From: Gallionella sp. UBA4121
GTDB lineage: Bacteria > Pseudomonadota > Gammaproteobacteria > Burkholderiales > Gallionellaceae
Length of the DNA: 25,586 nt
Direction: 5' to 3'
Assembly: GCA_002381565.1 (NCBI GenBank)
Contig: DFWZ01000044.1
Coordinates: forward strand, 1-25,586
Shown: in pieces, positions 22,684-25,586 of the stretch
Layout: each line of letters starts with the position of its first letter
Position numbering within the stretch: position 1 is the first letter of the stretch
Translations under genes and position numbers: made by a program
Notes under the pieces: generated by a model
The model's database searches: none
Told to the model about the DNA's origin: nothing
The model's input: only the letters and a program-made list of their open reading frames with translations

Positions 22684-23024
22684 ACCGTGTCGTGGTCGGC
22701 GCGCACTTCGGACTGCGCGACTGGTTGATTCAGCGCGTGACTGCCGTCGTGATGGTGCTGGGTAGCCTGCTGCTGGCAGCCTTCCTGTTGTTCCGTCCGC
22801 ATTTGGGCTATGACGGCTGGACGGGCTTGTTTGCAGGAGGGCCGGTGCGCACCTTCGCCTTGCTGTTCTTGCTCAGCCTGTATTACCACGCCTGGATAGG
22901 CGTGCGCGACATCGTAATGGATTACGTCAAGCCGGCCTGGGTGCGTTTGCTGATCCACGTTCTGGTTATTCTGGTTTTAATCGTGTATGCGATCTGGTCG
23001 GTACAAATATTGTGGGGATTTTAA
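22677..23024 (+). CDS. sdhD: Succinate dehydrogenase membrane anchor subunit
   Basis: A 115-residue hydrophobic anchor of complex II. Three membrane segments are seen (about 17-37, 55-75 and 88-108). The N-terminus AHFGLRDWLIQRVTAVVM and the stretch LYYHAWIGVRDIVMDYVK near 68-85 are typical of betaproteobacterial SdhD, with a candidate heme-ligand His in YYHAW. It starts inside the end of sdhC (seven-base overlap). The 42-base gap to sdhA contains one copy of the ATTCAGGATTCA text related to the heptamer repeats at the window end. Confidence 0.93.
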   Translation: MVNRVVVGAHFGLRDWLIQRVTAVVMVLGSLLLAAFLLFRPHLGYDGWTGLFAGGPVRTFALLFLLSLYYHAWIGVRDIVMDYVKPAWVRLLIHVLVILVLIVYAIWSVQILWGF

Positions 23025-23066
23025 ATTCAGGATTCATGCGGCAAATTTTTAGAGGTATATTAATAA

Positions 23067-24830
23067 ATGGCTATTGCTAAACGGACGTTCGATGTGGTGG
23101 TGGTGGGGGCCGGGGGATCCGGCATGCGCGCCGCGCTGCAACTGGCGCAGGCAGGTCTTAAAGTCGCTGTGCTCTCCAAGGTGTTTCCGACCCGTTCGCA
23201 TACGGTCGCAGCCCAGGGCGGCATCGCGGCAAGTCTCGGCAATGTCAATGAAGACAACTGGCACTGGCACATGTACGACACGGTGAAAGGATCGGATTAT
23301 CTGGGGGACCAGGATGCCATCGAATTCATGTGCCGTGCAGCCCCTGAAGTGGTATATGAGCTGGAACATTACGGCATGCCGTTCGATCGTCTGGACAGCG
23401 GCAAGATTTATCAGCGCCCCTTCGGCGGGCATATGCAGGATTACGGCAAGAACCCGGTGCAGCGCGCCTGTGCGGCGGCGGATCGTACCGGACACGCCCT
23501 GCTGCACACGCTGTATCAGCAAAATGTCAAAGCCAATACCAATTTTTTCGTCGAGTGGATGGCGCTGGATCTGATCCGCGACCAGGCGGGAGATGTGCTG
23601 GGTGTGACCGCGATGGAAATCGAAACCGGCGAGGTGATGATGTTTGCCGCGCGCGCCACGCTGTTTGCCACCGGCGGCGCGGGGCGCATATTCCATTCGA
23701 GCACCAATGCCTTCATCAACACCGGCGATGGCTTGGGGATGGCGGCGCGTGCCGGCATTCCTTTGGAAGACATGGAATTCTTCCAGTTTCACCCGACCGG
23801 TGTTTATGGAGCGGGGGTGCTGATCACTGAAGGCGTCAGAGGCGAGGGGGGGTATCTGGTCAACAAGAATGGCGAGCGCTTCATGCCTAAATATGCGCCG
23901 AATGCCAAGGACCTGGCCAGCCGCGATGTGGTGTCGCGTGCCATGACCATCGAAATCAACGAGGGGCGCGGCTGCGGGCCGCACGGCGATCATGTGATGT
24001 TGAAACTCGATCATCTGGGCGATGACGTGATCCGTCAGCGCCTGCCCGGCATTAGAGAGATCGCGCTGAAATTTGCCCATGTGGATCCTGCCAAGCATCC
24101 CATACCGGTTGTGCCGACCGCGCATTACATGATGGGCGGCATTCCAACCAATTTTCACGGACAGGTCGTCGCTCCCTACAAGACCGGACCGGATGAAGTG
24201 GTGCACGGTCTGTATGCAGTGGGCGAGTGCGCCTGTGTGTCGGTGCATGGCGCGAATCGTCTGGGCTGCAATTCGCTGCTGGATTTGCTGGTGTTCGGAC
24301 GTGAAGCCGGGCGTCAGATCATCGAAGATTTGAAAAGCAATCCGCATCCCAAGCCGCTGCCCGGCGATGCCGCTGATCTTCCCATGTCGCGGCTGGACAG
24401 GCTGGAAAACCAGAAGAACGGAGAGCGTGTCGCAGATGTCGGGGACGCAATGCGCAGAACCATGCAGAAGCATTGCGGCGTGTTCCGCTTTCCGGAGCTG
24501 CTGGCTGAAGGGGTGGAGCAGATCAAGGCGGTAGCGGAGCGGATTGCTCATACTGAAATCGGTGACAAGAGCCGCGTGTTCAACACCGCGCGCATCGAGG
24601 CGCTGGAGCTGGATAACCTGATCGAGGTGGCTCAGGCGACGATGATCGCAGCGGAGGCCCGCAAGGAGAGCCGCGGCGCGCACGCGCGCGATGATTTTCA
24701 GGAACGCGACGATGTGAACTGGCTTAAACACAGTCTGTATTTCAAGGAAGGACATCGTCTGGATTACAAACCGGTGCGCTTGAAACCCCTGACCGTGGAT
24801 TCGTTCCCGCTCAAGGCGCGGGTTTATTAG
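23067..24830 (+). CDS. sdhA: Succinate dehydrogenase flavoprotein subunit
   Basis: The catalytic subunit of complex II, oxidising succinate to fumarate with covalent FAD at the inner face of the membrane. It is 587 residues, a normal length. The Rossmann dinucleotide loop GAGGSG is at 14-19, and the covalent-FAD histidine is His45 in FPTRSHTVAAQGG. Further landmarks are FHPTGVYGAGVLITEG near 248-263, the catalytic-region PVVPTAHYMMGGIPTN near 347-362 and HGANRLGCNSLLDLLVFGR near 393-411. AGAGG lies upstream of ATG 23067. Ten bases separate it from sdhB. Confidence 0.98.
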   Translation: MAIAKRTFDVVVVGAGGSGMRAALQLAQAGLKVAVLSKVFPTRSHTVAAQGGIAASLGNVNEDNWHWHMYDTVKGSDYLGDQDAIEFMCRAAPEVVYELEHYGMPFDRLDSGKIYQRPFGGHMQDYGKNPVQRACAAADRTGHALLHTLYQQNVKANTNFFVEWMALDLIRDQAGDVLGVTAMEIETGEVMMFAARATLFATGGAGRIFHSSTNAFINTGDGLGMAARAGIPLEDMEFFQFHPTGVYGAGVLITEGVRGEGGYLVNKNGERFMPKYAPNAKDLASRDVVSRAMTIEINEGRGCGPHGDHVMLKLDHLGDDVIRQRLPGIREIALKFAHVDPAKHPIPVVPTAHYMMGGIPTNFHGQVVAPYKTGPDEVVHGLYAVGECACVSVHGANRLGCNSLLDLLVFGREAGRQIIEDLKSNPHPKPLPGDAADLPMSRLDRLENQKNGERVADVGDAMRRTMQKHCGVFRFPELLAEGVEQIKAVAERIAHTEIGDKSRVFNTARIEALELDNLIEVAQATMIAAEARKESRGAHARDDFQERDDVNWLKHSLYFKEGHRLDYKPVRLKPLTVDSFPLKARVY

Positions 24831-24840
24831 GGGTGAACAG

Positions 24841-25536
24841 ATGAAATTCAGAATATATCGTTACAACCCTGAAACCGACGCTGCGCCGCGCATGCAGAAT
24901 TATGATCTGGACGTAAGCTCAGGCGGCAAGATGTTGCTGGACGCCTTGCTGTTGATTAAAGAACAGGACGATAGTCTGTCGTTGCGCAAATCCTGCCGCG
25001 AAGGGGTGTGCGGCTCGGATGCGATGAACATCAACGGCCGCAATGGACTGGCCTGCATCACGCCGTTATCCTCGTTGAAAGAACCGGTGGAACTGCGCCC
25101 CTTGCCCGGCCTGCCGGTGATACGCGATCTGATCGTGGACATGACGCAGTTTTTCAAGCAATACCATTCGATTAAGCCTTACCTGATCAACAACGAACCG
25201 CCGCCCGAAACCGAGCGTTTGCAGTCGCCCGCCCAGCGCGACCATCTGAACGGGTTGTATGAATGCATTCTGTGCGGTTGCTGCACCACGGCCTGCCCCT
25301 CGTTCTGGTGGAATCCGGATAAATTCGTGGGCCCCGCCGGACTGTTGCAGGCGTATCGTTTCATTGCCGACACACGCGACCAGGCAACCTCCGAACGTCT
25401 GGATGATCTGGAAGACCCCTATCGTCTGTTCCGTTGCCACACTATCATGAACTGCGTGGATGTATGCCCGAAGGAGTTGAATCCGACCGAGGCGATTGGC
25501 CGTATCAAGGATTTGATGGTCAAGCGCATGGTATGA
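24841..25536 (+). CDS. sdhB: Succinate dehydrogenase iron-sulfur subunit
   Basis: The electron-transfer subunit of complex II, 231 residues, passing electrons from FAD to ubiquinone through three clusters. The [2Fe-2S] ligands are in SCREGVCGSDAMN and NGLAC (about 54-75). The [4Fe-4S] and [3Fe-4S] ligands are in CILCGCCTTACPSFWW near 142-157 and CHTIMNCVDVCPKELNP near 200-216. The Shine-Dalgarno GGGGTGAAC stands before ATG 24841. Its TGA stop overlaps the next ATG as ATGA, so a downstream gene is translationally coupled. Confidence 0.98.
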   Translation: MKFRIYRYNPETDAAPRMQNYDLDVSSGGKMLLDALLLIKEQDDSLSLRKSCREGVCGSDAMNINGRNGLACITPLSSLKEPVELRPLPGLPVIRDLIVDMTQFFKQYHSIKPYLINNEPPPETERLQSPAQRDHLNGLYECILCGCCTTACPSFWWNPDKFVGPAGLLQAYRFIADTRDQATSERLDDLEDPYRLFRCHTIMNCVDVCPKELNPTEAIGRIKDLMVKRMV

Positions 25537-25586
25537 AAAAACAGGATGCAGGCGTGGAAACTCTGGATTCAGGATTGAGGATTGAG
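25533..25586 (+). CDS. Start of a gene coupled to sdhB, possibly sdhE; cut by window edge
   Basis: ATG 25533 overlaps the sdhB stop (ATGA). The 18 visible codons read MKKQDAGVETLDSGLRIE. In many betaproteobacteria the FAD-assembly factor SdhE follows sdhB, so SdhE is the likely product, but its RGMLELD-type motif would lie beyond the edge. The last codons come from heptamer repeats (GGATTCA, GGATTGA, GGATTGA), not from usual SdhE sequence; the frame may therefore be spurious. Confidence 0.4.
   Translation, partial: MKKQDAGVETLDSGLRIE
25565..25586. repeat. Heptamer tandem repeat running off the window
   Basis: Three heptamers GGATTCA, GGATTGA, GGATTGA plus the first base of another follow one another at the end of the window. 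The total copy number is not visible. A related ATTCAGGATTCA occurs at about 23025-23036. Confidence 0.65.

Noticed and set aside
23049..24755. 568-codon open frame antisense to sdhA
   Set aside because: It lies wholly opposite an unmistakable sdhA, has no domain-like motifs and a His/Arg/Gln-rich composition typical of the mirror frame of a GC-rich gene.
1..25586. CRISPR array, tRNA, rRNA or prophage genes
   Set aside because: I saw no spaced repeat array, no cloverleaf-like sequence that I could support, and no integrase, capsid or transposase frame.

Overview
The window reads as a chromosomal segment of a betaproteobacterium, most plausibly of the order Nitrosomonadales (a Gallionellaceae-like, iron- or micro-oxic-living relative is my inference from gene content and family resemblance; no rRNA or other decisive marker is present). 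It is gene-dense and mostly housekeeping, with a recognisable TCA block (mdh, sdhCDAB), the smpB/ratA/rnfH neighbourhood and the trpS-scpA-scpB run. I see no tRNA, rRNA, CRISPR array, prophage or complete insertion sequence. Accessory character comes from small palindromic elements and from a signalling island.

Layout. 1-2803: a truncated NlpC/P60 lipoprotein (minus), a divergent short secretin-like protein, then a minus-strand pair encoding a hemerythrin-like HHE protein and a four-repeat DUF347 membrane protein, with a repeated 8-mer upstream. 2804-4385: an HPP-family membrane protein with an extra C-terminal domain, msrA, and a REP-like palindrome pair. 4399-5808: smpB (minus), followed directly by a tiny ORF repeating the last 23 residues of SmpB; then divergent ratA and rnfH. 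5869-10859: a plus-strand run of RNase AM-like PHP protein, YciO-family protein, M50 protease, trpS, scpA and scpB. 11189-18464: a TonB-dependent receptor, a periplasmic binding protein, a membrane diguanylate cyclase, and a large MHYT-PAS-PAS-GGDEF-EAL protein. 18476-20959: the amrB-amrA-amrS (Memo/AMMECR1/radical SAM) operon on the minus strand. 21212-25586: malate dehydrogenase divergent from sdhCDAB and the start of a coupled downstream gene.

How the parts work together. mdh and sdhCDAB give two consecutive TCA steps (succinate to fumarate, then malate to oxaloacetate after fumarase). smpB and ratA/rnfH are a classic ribosome-rescue neighbourhood. The receptor/binding-protein/cyclase genes are physically coupled and look like a ligand-sensing relay into c-di-GMP, with a bifunctional-looking GGDEF-EAL protein next door.

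Most noteworthy observation: the C-terminal tail of SmpB is duplicated immediately downstream of smpB, in a 40-codon ORF whose start overlaps the smpB stop (TAATG). The 23 residues are identical, while 13 of 23 codons differ, all synonymously. Either a stand-alone SmpB-tail peptide is under selection, or this is the scar of an element that recombined into the smpB 3' end. Secondary observations are several palindromic mini-elements, one of which appears to have become the N-terminus of ScpA.
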